Source: Congeria kusceri (Eukaryota; Mollusca; Bivalvia; Myida; Dreissenidae). From it: a DNA stretch of 64,000 nucleotides. How positions within the stretch are numbered: position 1 is the first letter of the stretch; every line of letters starts with the position of its first letter. Below are positions 54,901 to 64,000 of the stretch, one piece after another. Below the pieces are notes generated by a model. The model had not been told where the DNA came from and searched no databases. It was given only the letters and a program-made list of their open reading frames with translations. The translations under genes were made by a program, and so were the position numbers. The stretch lies in the NCBI GenBank assembly GCA_027627225.1, contig CM051030.1, positions 5,867,001 to 5,931,000 on the forward strand, in the 5' to 3' direction.

Positions 54901-55684
54901 TACACTGTAACTCTTCGTGAAATCAAGTAAAATGCATTTACCATTCACGCATCTGATTCTCGCTTCCTTGTTTTGCTCGAGTTGTGAGAAATTAAAAGTT
55001 CGTCCTGCAACATACGATAAGAAGCAAAAATCTACCAATAATGTTTACTAAATTAAGAAGGTTGAAAAAATACTAGTCAATTATCAAATGAAAAGCAGAA
55101 CTAAATGTTCAGTAAACGACCAAACACTCGTACATAGAGGATATGTCTTGGCTTGGGTGTAAGATCGCCTTTTATTTATTACAAGTGGTCATAGAAAAAA
55201 GAAAGTATTTGCATGAGTGGCGTAACCATGACTGAAAAGATCACATTTCACTGACCACCAATGAAATGAAATAAGATCTTACACTGATATCAACATTTTT
55301 TTGAAATTTTAATGTTTTTTTTTTATATAAAAAATAAATTGATATGTTTATACTCGTATAACCCAGAATGAAATTATCATGTTATCATTTCACTGCATCC
55401 ACAGTGAAATGATAATGTTGTCATCCACCAATATTTTCCACTCTTTCACCGCATAGCATGAAATAAATCAATATTTGGACAGCGATTCTGTGAATGTATG
55501 TATGTACTTGTATCTAAGCCGGTGTTTATCTGCATTTCGAAGCCGTAGATCCAAACGGGGTATGTGGTATTCAGGTCAGGGCGACCCCTATCTAACCACA
55601 TCGGCCAGCTCAGCATCGTCTGATTGGAACGGTGACATTTCAAGTACCAGCTATACCAGTCTTTCAATACATCAGCTTCAGATT
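51744..55684 (-). CDS. Single-pass receptor with two C-type-lectin-like domains
   Basis: Seven minus-strand exons join in consistent phase: 55684-55508, 55004-54942, 54580-54395, 53852-53742, 52892-52740, 52284-52179 and 51933-51744. The first two and next two each make a degenerate C-type-lectin-like domain split in the same way, ending ..RCVN and ..VCVN. Next come a Ser/Thr/Asn-rich stalk, a transmembrane helix and a 63-residue cytoplasmic tail. A cell-surface recognition role follows from this architecture; calcium-binding EPN/QPD and WND motifs are absent, so sugar binding is doubtful. All extracellular introns are phase 1 and the transmembrane-to-tail intron is phase 2. The 5' end with the signal peptide was not found with confidence: a repeat fills 56.1-58.4 kb. 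Introns carry several small inverted-repeat elements. Confidence 0.65.
52179..52284 (-). CDS. Receptor exon: transmembrane helix
   Basis: Acceptor TTCTTTTTCTTTTAG, donor ACAG|GTTAGC, 106 nt, phase 1 to phase 2. About 25 hydrophobic residues (NIIIALICVGIFVTIAVVLT, ITIYC) are followed by basic RLNR, giving a type I orientation with the C-terminus inside. Confidence 0.75.
52740..52892 (-). CDS. Receptor exon: juxtamembrane stalk
   Basis: Acceptor TTTTTATTTTGCAG, donor TCTG|GTACTT, 153 nt, phase 1-1. The sequence (VHDVIAYVGHESTVSLYNPF, then SSTSVGSTEHYQENKTNKTP) lacks cysteines, is polar and has NKT sequons, as expected for a glycosylated stalk. Confidence 0.6.
53299..53550. mobile_element. MITE with 14-bp terminal inverted repeats and CRE-like sites
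   Basis: Ends TTTTATCACATGCT and AGCATGTGATAAAA are perfect inverted copies. Inside are a full palindromic CRE (TGACGTCA at 53461-53468) and two half-like sites (CATGACGTTA, ATGACGTCGT). Intronic in the lectin-receptor gene. Confidence 0.6.
53553..53699. mobile_element. Foldback hairpin element next to a lectin exon
   Basis: Arms from GATCTGACAC to AGTTAGC and back to GTGTCAGATC form a long imperfect hairpin, with shared blocks GTCATTTCATGCCATATTTA and ATTAAACTCGTCCAGGAA-type sequence. It ends about 40 bp from the 53742 donor. Confidence 0.65.
53742..53852 (-). CDS. Receptor exon: second lectin-like domain, C-terminal half
   Basis: Acceptor ATGTCTTCTTCAG, donor AACG|GTGAGA, 111 nt, phase 1-1. 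TLQCYLLDQNGEVKKDNC followed eight residues later by VCV is the usual C..NC....C ending of C-type-lectin-like domains. Sequons NMT and NCS could be glycosylated. Confidence 0.65.
53996..54286. mobile_element. Small inverted-repeat element
   Basis: TTATACCATATTT near 53998 and AAATATGGTATAA near 54276 are inverted copies around about 265 bp. Intronic. Confidence 0.45.
54301..54352. repeat. Hairpin with 17-bp arms
   Basis: ATATGTTAATTATTTAA and TTAAATAACTAACATAT pair with one mismatch around a GC-rich loop containing GCCCTGCGGGC. Confidence 0.8.
54395..54580 (-). CDS. Receptor exon: second lectin-like domain, N-terminal half
   Basis: Acceptor TTATATTTCAG, donor GAGG|GTAAGT (consensus), 186 nt, phase 1-1. 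Contains TLNAAKNRC, DFPRVSRLNIKRFQL and VPYWIQPLNV, arranged as the first helix cysteine and the W-containing core strand of a C-type-lectin-like fold. Confidence 0.65.
54942..55004 (-). CDS. Receptor exon: first lectin-like domain, C-terminal end
   Basis: Acceptor TATGTTGCAG, donor AATG|GTAAAT, 63 nt, phase 1-1. It reads RTFNFSQLEQNKEARIRCVN. The closing RCVN matches VCVN of the second domain, but the internal disulfide segment is shortened. Confidence 0.5.
55382..55415. repeat. Perfect 14-bp inverted repeat
   Basis: TTATCATTTCACTG, loop CATCCA, CAGTGAAATGATAA. A related TCACATTTCACTG..CAATGAAATGAAAT pair lies 150 bp to the left. Confidence 0.8.
55508..55684 (-). CDS. Receptor exon: first lectin-like domain, N-terminal half
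   Basis: Acceptor GATCTCTTTCAG, 177 nt, phase 1-1. Contains SEADVLKDWYSWYLKCH, SWPMWLDRGRPDLN and YPVWIYGFEMQ. The donor (ACAA|GTACAT) is weaker than its neighbours, so the 3' border is the least certain of this gene. Confidence 0.5.
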
Positions 55685-55854
55685 CTGAAAGAGATCGAAC
55701 CGATTTTATAACATAATACATTATCTATCAAAGGAAAAGAACACATTTATATGGAAATAAATTAATTGATACAACAAAATACTGTATCCGAGGCAGCGCT
55801 AGGCACTTTAAAACTTTTTTCCGACATTAGATTTGTTATTGAATGACATCTAAG

Positions 55855-55912
55855 AAATTATTGTTATTATTATTATTATCATTATCATCATTATTATTAT
55901 TATTATTATTCT
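55855..55912. repeat. ATT trinucleotide microsatellite
   Basis: TTATTATTATT run interrupted by ATC triplets. No coding evidence. Confidence 0.9.
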
Positions 55913-56127
55913 GACTGAGATGTAGTTATAATGGCTGGTAAAAGATTGTCGATTTCAAATCGAGTACTTCAATGAAAACTTCCCGACGCTACGTAACGTT
56001 ATTAATGCTGTACATGCGTGTAACGGTATATTTATACACATATAATACATTTCATATATATCGATTTTACTTTAACTACTTATTTTCCCGCACTCGCAAA
56101 AGTGTTATCCATGATCACAATTTATAT

Positions 56128-58389
56128 TATACAAGTGGGCCACAATGGTCCTAGGTCGCTCATCTGATATATAGGTATGAAGTTTCATTGAAAAATCTCA
56201 ATAGGTTTTCAAGTTATTGAGCGAAAACTGTTTTTCTATTTTTAGTAACAGTGATCTTGACCTTGACCCCACCCACCACATACGTTAAGCAAGGTCTCGA
56301 TATAAGGTATCAACGTATGAAGTTTCATTAAAATATCTCAATGCGTTCTTAAGTTATTGAGCTTAAACCGTTTTCCTACTTTTAATAACAGTGACCTTGA
56401 CCCCACCCACCCCATAAAAAAACCCAAGTGAGGTCTCTATATAAGATATGTGTAATAAGTTTCATTAAAATATCGCAATTGTTTCCTTATCAAGTTATTG
56501 AGCGGACACTGTTTTTCTATTTTCAGTAAAGTGACCTTGACCCCACCCACCCCATATGCAATCCCAAGCAATATGTTGATATAAGGTACTTATGTATTAA
56601 GTTTCATTAAAATAGCTCAATGCGTTCTCAAAATATTTAGGGGAAACCATTTTTATATATTTAATAACGGTGACCTTGACCTTGATCCCACCCACCCCAT
56701 ATGCAATCCCAATTGAGGTTTCAAAATAATTTATTTATGTATTAAGTTTCATTAAAATATCTCAAAGCGTTCTCAAGATATTGAGCGGAAACCGTTTTTC
56801 TATTTTTAGTAACAGTGACCTTGACTTGATCCCTCCCACCCCATATGCAAGCCCATGCGAGGTGTCAATATAAGGTATCTATGTATTTAGTTTCATTAAA
56901 ATATCTCAATGCGTTCTAAAGTTATTGAGTGGAAACCGTTTTTCTATTTTTAGTAACAGTGACCTTGACCTTGACCCCACCTACCCCATATGCAATCCCA
57001 ATCGAGGTCTTGATATGATGTTATAACCAAATATGAAAACTCTGGGCCTTGTGGTTTCAGAGATGAATTTTAAAATCATTTTGCCATTTACGTCTATATA
57101 AACCATGTGAGCCCCGGGGTGTGCCCAGCTTTGACCCCAGGGGCATCATTTGAACAATCTTTATAGAGGACCACTACACAATGTTACATACAAAATATAA
57201 AACCTCTAGGCATTGAACTTTAAGAGGAGAAATGTTTTTAAGTCATTTTGCTATTTAAGTCTATATAAACCATGTGACCCGGGTGTGTGGCCAGTTTTGA
57301 CCCCATGGGCATCATTTGAACAATCTATGTAGAGGACCACTATACAATGTTACATACCAAATATGAAACCTCTGGGCCTTGCGGTTTGAGAGAAGATTTT
57401 AAAAGTCATTTTACTATTCAAGTCTATAACAACCATGTGACCCCCGGGATGTGGCCAGTTTTTACCCCAGGGGCATCATTTGAATAATCTTTGTAGAGGA
57501 CCACTATACAATGTCACATACCAAATATGAAACCTCGAGGCCTTGTATTTTCAGAGAAGAAGATATTTAAAGTCATTTTGCTATTTAGGTCTATATAAAT
57601 CATGTGAGCCCCGGGGTGTGGCCAGTTTTGATCCCAGGTGATCATTTGAACAATCTTTGTAGAGGACCACTATACAATTTTACATACCAAATATAAAACC
57701 TCTGGGCCTTGAGGAGAAGATTTTTAAAGTCATTTTGCTATTCAAGTCTATATAAATCATGTGACCTCGGGGTGTGGCCAGTTTTGACCCCAGGGGCATC
57801 ATTTGAACAATCTTTGTAGAAGACCACTATACAATTTTACATACCAAATATGAAACCTCTGGGCCTTGCGGTTTCAGAGGAGAAGATTTTTAAAGTCATT
57901 TGCTATTCAAGTCTGTATAAACCATGTGACCCCCGGGGTGTGGCCAGTTGTGACCCCAGGGACATCATTTGAACAATCTTAGTAGAGGACCACTATACAA
58001 TGTTACATACCAAATATGAAACCTCTGGGCCTTGCGGTTTCAGAGAAGAAGATTTTTAAATTCATTTTGCTATACCGGTCTATATAAACCATGTGACTCC
58101 CGGGGCGTGGCCAGTTTTGATTCCAGGGCCATAATTTGAACAATCTTTGTAGAGGACCACTAGAGGATGTCAATTATCAAATATGACAGCTCCAAGCCTT
58201 GTGATTTCAGAGAAGAGGATTGTTAAAGTTTTCAGTTTTTAAATCTATTTTTAGCTCTGGTGACCTACATATGCAGCGGCCCAAAACGATTTGAACAACT
58301 TTGAAAGAAGGTCACCCAAGGATCATTCCTGTGAAGGCGATCACAAAAGCTCACCCATGAGCACGTTGTGCTCAGGTGAGCTAAAAATT
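56128..58389. repeat. 2.3-kb composite repeat element with two internal tandem families
   Basis: It starts at ACAAGTGGGCCACAATGGTC and ends GAGCACGTTGTGCTCAGGTG then AGCTAAAAA. The left half (56.16-57.04 kb) holds six units of about 130-150 bp around AGTAACAGTGACCTTGACCT and AAGTTTCATTAAAATATCTC. The right half (57.05-58.2 kb) holds seven units of about 160 bp around GAGGACCACTATACAATGTT, ACCAAATATGAAACCTCTGG and GACCCCAGGGGCATCATTTG. Noncoding, probably a member of an abundant molluscan repeat family. Confidence 0.85.
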
Positions 58390-58479
58390 ATACATGCTTG
58401 TCTGTAGTTTATATAAGGAATGCCAGCATATTAAACAATGCTTCAATATGTTTTATCTTACATCATTCCATTTGTTCCT

Positions 58480-59660
58480 ACTTCAAAATGACAGAAAGCG
58501 AAAATGAAACAACCATCGACACAGTTCCTCCGATGGTTGTCATGTTCGTCATCAGAAATTAATAATTTTTCGTCGACAAACAACTGAAGATAGTTGATAA
58601 TACTTCAAACGTTATAAATATATAAATGCGTGTATATCGCGTTGTAAGAGCTACTCGATATCGTTGAAAGAGAACATTATCCGTGGACTTACCTCCGCTT
58701 GTAAAAGTTAGATATCGGATTCGAAGCAAATGAACATTCATTAACTCACCGTTTATTATTTTATTATATACAAGTATTATTATAAAGGCAATTATGTTGT
58801 TTTCAGCCCATGTACTATTTGTAAAATATATATTCGTTCATAATTGTTCTTTATTATAAGTTTAATATATATTTTCTTATTCAAAATAAATGTTATTTTC
58901 ACTTAACGAAAGGTTTAGCGATACAATTATATTATATTTTGGTGAACATATAACAAAATTTATTATTCATTAATATAGCATTATTTCGAACACTTAAGCT
59001 GTTTTATAAGCGTTTGTTCAGTGCTCAATGTGTGCTGTTTTTCGTTTTTTTGTTTTGTAACGTCAAATGTAAACGTTTATTAAAAATTGTCCGTTTGAAG
59101 AAAAGAAGTCCCATTTCCAGTCACGATAACCCCATTATCCTTCTGAACATGCCTATTAATCCAGCTAACAGGACCAGAGCCACCAAAATCCTTGAAGAGT
59201 AACTAGTCCCGATATTACACGTTCCTCTGTTCAGCATTCCAGTCTGACTCTCCAGTATACCATCACTTTATAAACACATAATATTTCAATTATTACACCG
59301 TTACAATGTCACATATTATCGGATTGAAGTTGTTTTCGTGTCTGCTAAACGCATTGACTAACGTGTTCTATAAAAGTGCTTTATCTTTTGTTTCACTTTG
59401 CTTTCAAATTTGTGGTCTCCAAACACTTCTTTACAAAAAATAATGACAACTGTCCTCTATAAATTGTCTTTCAAGCCACGGTGCTACAACGCGTGCAAGA
59501 AAAAACCATGTTGCGCATTGCCCTGGCAATGAATCAAAACTCTGTCGCGATAAACTTCCTATGATTGTTCCCCTGAAGTATTTCGTAATCTCATTGTCTT
59601 TTTTAAGCAATGTCCACTTTACGACTACACGCATGAACTTCATATTGATCGCGTTACTTT
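58480..59660. repeat. Inverted duplication, left arm
   Basis: Read in reverse, this segment matches 61360-61855 plus 63190-63690. Shared landmarks are CCTATTAATCCAGCTAACAG, TCCGTTTGAAGAA, GCGTTTGTTCAGTG, TTTTGGTGAACAT and CGACACAGTTCCTCCGATGG. Divergence is moderate, so the event is old. Confidence 0.75.
58693..58741 (-). CDS. Possible first exon (short N-terminus, donor GTAAGT)
   Basis: ATG followed by NVHLLRIRYLTFTSG runs to GGAG|GTAAGT in phase 1, the phase needed by the lectin-receptor exons at lower coordinates. The peptide is a poor signal sequence. The matching place in the right arm has two in-frame TGA codons and no donor, so constraint is weak. Confidence 0.25.
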
Positions 59661-61359
59661 TGCTTTAAATTAGAAAAAAAAACACACTATCCATGCTTAA
59701 CGTTACCAGGACGTAAAATAAACAATTGATTGCTTTGAATATACACTTACGAAACTATATCTGGGACTTATTCACTAATAATAGTTTCAAGTTTTTAATA
59801 AATGTTCACTTAGTTCTGTCATTAGAAGTGATCTTCGTCATAATAGTAAACTAATAAATTAGCTTACTGTTAATGACTCAAACCGCATTACTGGCGATGA
59901 TGACCACAGTTTTCATTATTTATGCTCAGTTTAATAGGCAATTGGGCGTCTAAAAAGGACATTCCATTCAGTTGTCTATGACAGGTCGACACAGCTTGTG
60001 TTTCCTTTAAGTAATATTTTCATCCTGTCTATGAGAATATTTTACCTCTCGATTCTCAAGTTTATAAAATCATCATTTTTTAATTGTAGTAATATATTGT
60101 CATTTTACAAATGCATGTTTCCCGATATTCTGATATACCAGACATTTAACTAACGTGGACTAGCAAGAACATCGCTTACACGTTTTAATATAGGACACTG
60201 TGAGTTGAAATTTCTGTTCAAATATATATGATATATTAAATGTTCAAACATGATTCTACTAATTTTTCTATAGACAAAGAACAAAATTATAGATTCTGAG
60301 CGGAGCATAGTAAACAGTAGTTTCAATTACAATTGCAAAAACATATGTCAAATCATGTTAGAATGGCAATAATTGTCGCATTATCGTTGTTTATCTACCA
60401 AAAAACATCTCTTTGTCGTTCTGATGCGTGCCTATTTAACAGCTTTGGGATAAAGCCCTCGTGGTTCATTTTCTACGCATCATAACTGCAAAATCGTTGT
60501 TTATTGGCCGATAAACAACGATAAATCGAAAATAATTTCTTAAGTTATACAAGTGGTGTCTACTAGTGTCCTGGGTCAGACTGTCTCAGCTACGCCCATG
60601 TACAACTACTAGAAAGTGTGGTAAGATACATACATAGCAATGCAGTGTTGTTGATTAAATATTTTTATATGATTATTGTGTTTTAATATCAGAGTTCAGA
60701 TGCTATAACATGATTGGTTTATTAAACACCCTTTGACAACACACCTTTCTGCTGTCACTTTTCACACCAAGTACTTTCTGATAGCGAACGGCATTAGTAA
60801 AAAAATGGACAAGTAAGGCAACATGAGGTTTTGCTGCACATGTCTGCCTGCGGGCTCCGCCATTGTTCATCTGTCATCTTTAAGTTGGTTGATAATTGTA
60901 TTACATTATATTTTTCTATCTAAAGCGACTAACAATATACTTTTTTTTCATAACATTCAATATACAATAAAACTACCTTTGTTTTGTATTATAAATATGC
61001 TTAAATACGTTTTCTTTCTGAAATATTATTTAACAGGCAATTCAAGAATAATTTGCAAACGAACATCCGAATGGAGACTATCCGAATTTTCAGCGATTAA
61101 AAACATATACAGCTTTTAATAATTATGAGGCAAATGTGCAATCACATAACGTATTTTAAATACTCGTACAAGCAAATCTTGGTTTTGTACAATTTATCGA
61201 TGTGCGGACTTGACATATCGCTCGATTCAATTTTTTGGCAGAATAATTAAAATTATTATTAATAGGAAAATCCCATGTACAGTTTCAAACGTGAATATGC
61301 ACCGCAGCCAATGGTTAATTTTACGTCCTGATAACGATATGCATTGATAAAAGTGTGTT
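59661..61359. other. Spacer of the inverted duplication
   Basis: AT-rich. It contains the second copy of the 20.34-kb dispersed repeat (60.28-60.55 kb) with the perfect hairpin CGTTGTTTAT/ATAAACAACG at 60495-60520. A 98-codon plus-strand frame at 60823 has no recognisable domain and is not called. Confidence 0.6.
60280..60550. repeat. Dispersed repeat with hairpin end (copy 2)
   Basis: Shares ATTCTGAGCGGAGCATAGTA, AAGCCCTCGTGGTTCATTT, TTCTACGCATCA and the TTGGCCGATAAACAACGATA hairpin with 20.34-20.55 kb, 40 kb away. Confidence 0.75.
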
Positions 61360-63690
61360 CAATTACAAGCAAGTGATCAATATAAAGCCATGCATGCACT
61401 CGTCAAGTGGAGATTGCTTATAAAAGACAATGACATTACGAAGTTTCTCAGGGGAACAATCATAGGAAGTTCATGGCATATGAGTTTTGATTCATTGCAA
61501 GGGAAACAGTGTTTTTCCTGCACGCGTTGTAGCACCGTGGTTTGAAAGACAATTTAGAATGATTAGAATACTATATATAAAAAAGTGACGGCATACTGGA
61601 CAGTCAGATTGGAATGTTAAGGGACTTGTAATCTCGGGACTAGTTACTCTTCAACGATGTTAGTGGTGTTGGTCCTGTTTGCTGGATTAATAGGCAAGTT
61701 CAGAAGGATAATGGGGTTATCATGACTGAAAATGGGACTTCTTCAAACGGACAGCTTTAGTTACACGTTTACAGAACACATTAAGCACTGAACAAACGCT
61801 TATAACACAGTTTAAGTGTTCGAAATAATGTTATATTAATGAATAATTCATATATAGAGAATATATGGTTGGTGCCGGGATGGAGAAAGTTTATCCGGTG
61901 AGGCTTAGAAAATGAAAATAGGGCGAGCTTTAGCCAGATATAAAGCTCGCCCTATTTTTGAAACGGGATCAATCTCACCGTTTCCATTCGAGGCAAATAT
62001 TCCATACAATTTTTATCTGAAATATTTATCCTGCTACTAACCCAAACAGTGACCTAATAAAGCGGTGACCGTATAAACTTGTTGATATCCGGCAGTAGAT
62101 CACGTGACTGTGATATACCGTCAATAAGTATTCCTACGCACCGGATAACAACATTTTCGAGAATGACACAGCATAAAGTCTACTTACCAGAGTTTTTCAT
62201 CGATACAAACTTAGTATTGTCTAGTTTAACAACAAGTGAGTTGTTTGTCCTCACATTCCATTTAACTGGTTAACAACAACTTCCCTCCAGTTCCATTCCA
62301 TTTGAACACACTTGAATCTGATGCAAGCGGATTATTCTTTGTGGATACACTTTCTTTGGTCAACCAACAGAGCATATTCATCAAAGAAATAACCTTTTAT
62401 ATAAATTTCCGATGAAAAGAAATGAAAAAAAGTTATCAAAGGCTACATCTGTTATTTTAACGTAGATTGAAACATTTTATGATTTATTTCACTTTCAGTT
62501 ACACTGTCCTCCACCCACAACTATCCGAGTAAATCGTAGAAAATTGAAAAGGGATCAATCTCACCGTTTCCATTCGAGGCAAATATTCCATACAATTTTT
62601 ATCTGAATGCTATTGCATAATATAATCCATCCAAAAACACAGAAACACTAAATATTTATTCCGATTTCATGTATTTTAAACTGCAAAACACTCGCGTTCT
62701 GGTTTGACTACATTGTGTAAACTTGCAACTCAAAATGAATGACGTAGTTGGTGTGACGTAACTTAACTTTTAAAAAACCAATATAATCTGGTTTAAAACA
62801 AAAGCAAATTTACTACGTCATTTTCGTGTCGTAGTGCCATCAGCAAATAAGATTTATTAATATTTTACTTTTGCTTTTTGAAAAAGGTGATTAAGAAATA
62901 TAGAACTATTTTTTTCCGGGTAGAACGCATACATGCAAGCGAGTTATTAGGTCGGGGCCCGTCTATAATGTTTTTTTTTTAATTTAAAACTTTAATAAGT
63001 GTTTGGTGTTTTTAAATTTAATTGCATAGAAATCAGGATAAATAGAATACACGGTAGGTGCCGGGAAGGAGAAAGTTTATCCGGTTCGGCCCGAAAACAA
63101 AAATAGGGCTCGCTAAAGCTCGCCCTATTTTCATTTTCTAAGCCTCACCGGATAAACTTTCTCCATCCCGGCACCAACCATGTATTCTCTATATATATTC
63201 CACCAAAATATAATACAAGTGTATTTCTGTTTAAAACCTTTAATATAATATAACAATTATTTCGAATTAAGAAAGTATATATTAAACTTTCAATTAAGAA
63301 CGAATATGAAGGAATATATATATTGTACAAATAGTACATTTACATGCGCTGAAAACAACAAACTTGCCTTTATTATAATACATTTATATATAACCGGTGA
63401 ATAAATGAATGTTCTGCTGCTGTGATTCTGATATCTAATTTTTAGAAGGGGATGAAAGTCCTCCGATAATGTTTTCTCTTAACGACATAGAGTTGCGCTT
63501 ACAACGCGATATACATGCATTTTTAATCTTTTGAAGGATTATCAACTATGTTCAATTGTTTGTCGACGATAAATTACAAATTTCTGATGATGAACATGAC
63601 ATCAATCGGAGGAAATGTGTCGACGGTTGTTTTATTTTCTCTTTTTTTTATGAAATAGGAAGACTTGGAATGAAAATGAAGTATTAAACA
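61360..63690. repeat. Inverted duplication, right arm (split by an insertion)
   Basis: 61360-61855 and 63190-63690 are the two halves of the arm. The junction in the left arm is continuous (near 58.93-58.98 kb), showing that the DNA between the halves is a later insertion. Confidence 0.75.
61858..63190. mobile_element. 1.3-kb inverted-repeat element inserted in the right arm
   Basis: About 80-bp terminal inverted repeats start GGTTGGTGCCGGGATGGAGA and include AAGTTTATCCGGTGAGGC and AAAATAGGGCGAGCTTTA. The right terminus is itself a palindromic hairpin of about 130 bp (63055-63185). The left one contains a smaller hairpin (AATAGGGCGAGCTTTA and its complement, 61917-61958). A 60-bp direct repeat (GGGATCAATCTCACCGTTTC and onward) occurs at 61965 and 62550. 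No transposase frame, so non-autonomous. Confidence 0.65.
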
Positions 63691-64000
63691 AGGAATATTT
63701 TTGTTAAAATGTTTTTATATATGAACCATTTGGAGAGAAATGTTTAAATGGCGCATGGAATGTTGGTCAACAAAAACATGTGTTAAATCAGTTCATGTAA
63801 GATAATACACATTAAATACGATGGTAGTGCTCATATAAACTACATATAAGCATGTATAATTTTATTGTATAAATTGTGATCATGGATATTACTTTTGCAG
63901 GTGCGGAAAAATTAGTAGTTAAAGTAAAATAGATATGTATCAAATGTAGTACATGTGTATAAATATACCGTTACGCGCATGTACAGCATTGAACAACGTT
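63691..64000. other. No gene recognised
   Basis: AT-rich window end without exon signals that I can support. Confidence 0.5.

Noticed and set aside
59431..59643. 70-codon minus-strand frame (MKFMRVVVKWTLLKK start)
   Set aside because: The counterpart in the other arm of the inverted duplication is frame-shifted and stopped, and no domain is recognisable.
60823..61119. 98-codon plus-strand hydrophobic frame
   Set aside because: AT-rich codons give hydrophobic residues by chance. No homologous copy or splice context was seen.

Overview
The window reads as animal nuclear DNA, most likely from a bivalve mollusc. It is AT-rich, its genes are split by GT-AG introns, and it is crowded with minisatellites, foldback elements and short inverted-repeat elements. 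The inverted-repeat element at 16.26-16.49 kb and the units ending in GACCGACAGACC plus a C-rich tail resemble repeats I associate with heterodont bivalves such as Dreissena. That is recall, not a search result. No bacterial features, rRNA or intact tRNA genes were seen. Exon models below come from splice signals, reading frame and intron phase only.

Region 1 (1-8.4 kb). Sparse. An 18-bp minisatellite at 1.65-2.53 kb probably holds a mucin-like exon on the minus strand. Minus-strand exons at 5.57-5.72 kb (six-cysteine secreted domain) and about 6.5 kb (hydrophobic leader) may belong to a secreted protein. Region 2 (8.4-10.4 kb) is a cluster of inverted-repeat and foldback elements.

Region 3 (11.8-18.1 kb, minus strand) is a four-exon gene for a small secreted protein. 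It has a signal peptide followed by three pacifastin-type cysteine modules. All introns are phase 1. The third exon carries a 67-bp tandem triplication that breaks the frame.

Region 4 (18.4-26.5 kb) is satellite DNA with a 78-bp monomer and a roughly 1-kb higher-order repeat. Most monomers contain a perfect GGTCAnnnTGACC inverted repeat.

Region 5 (26.7-47.6 kb, plus strand) holds two copies of an innate-immune-type NLR gene: DZIP3-like HEPN, coiled coil, NACHT, leucine-rich repeats. Copy A is nearly complete but has an in-frame TGA in the coiled-coil exon. One TAA separates its LRR from a further in-frame open stretch of about 1,380 codons made mostly of 27 copies of a 38-residue repeat. Copy B is a clear pseudogene.

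Region 6 (48-64 kb). After a foldback element and a dispersed repeat comes a minus-strand gene for a single-pass receptor. It has two C-type-lectin-like domains, a stalk, a transmembrane helix and a tyrosine-containing tail, with a decayed duplicate of its last exon. The end of the window is a 2.3-kb repeat element and an imperfect inverted duplication (58.5-59.7 and 61.4-63.7 kb), one arm of which is split by a 1.3-kb inverted-repeat element.

The pacifastin-like secreted protein, lectin-type receptor and NLR genes would all suit a host-defence neighbourhood. That link is inference from domain content only.
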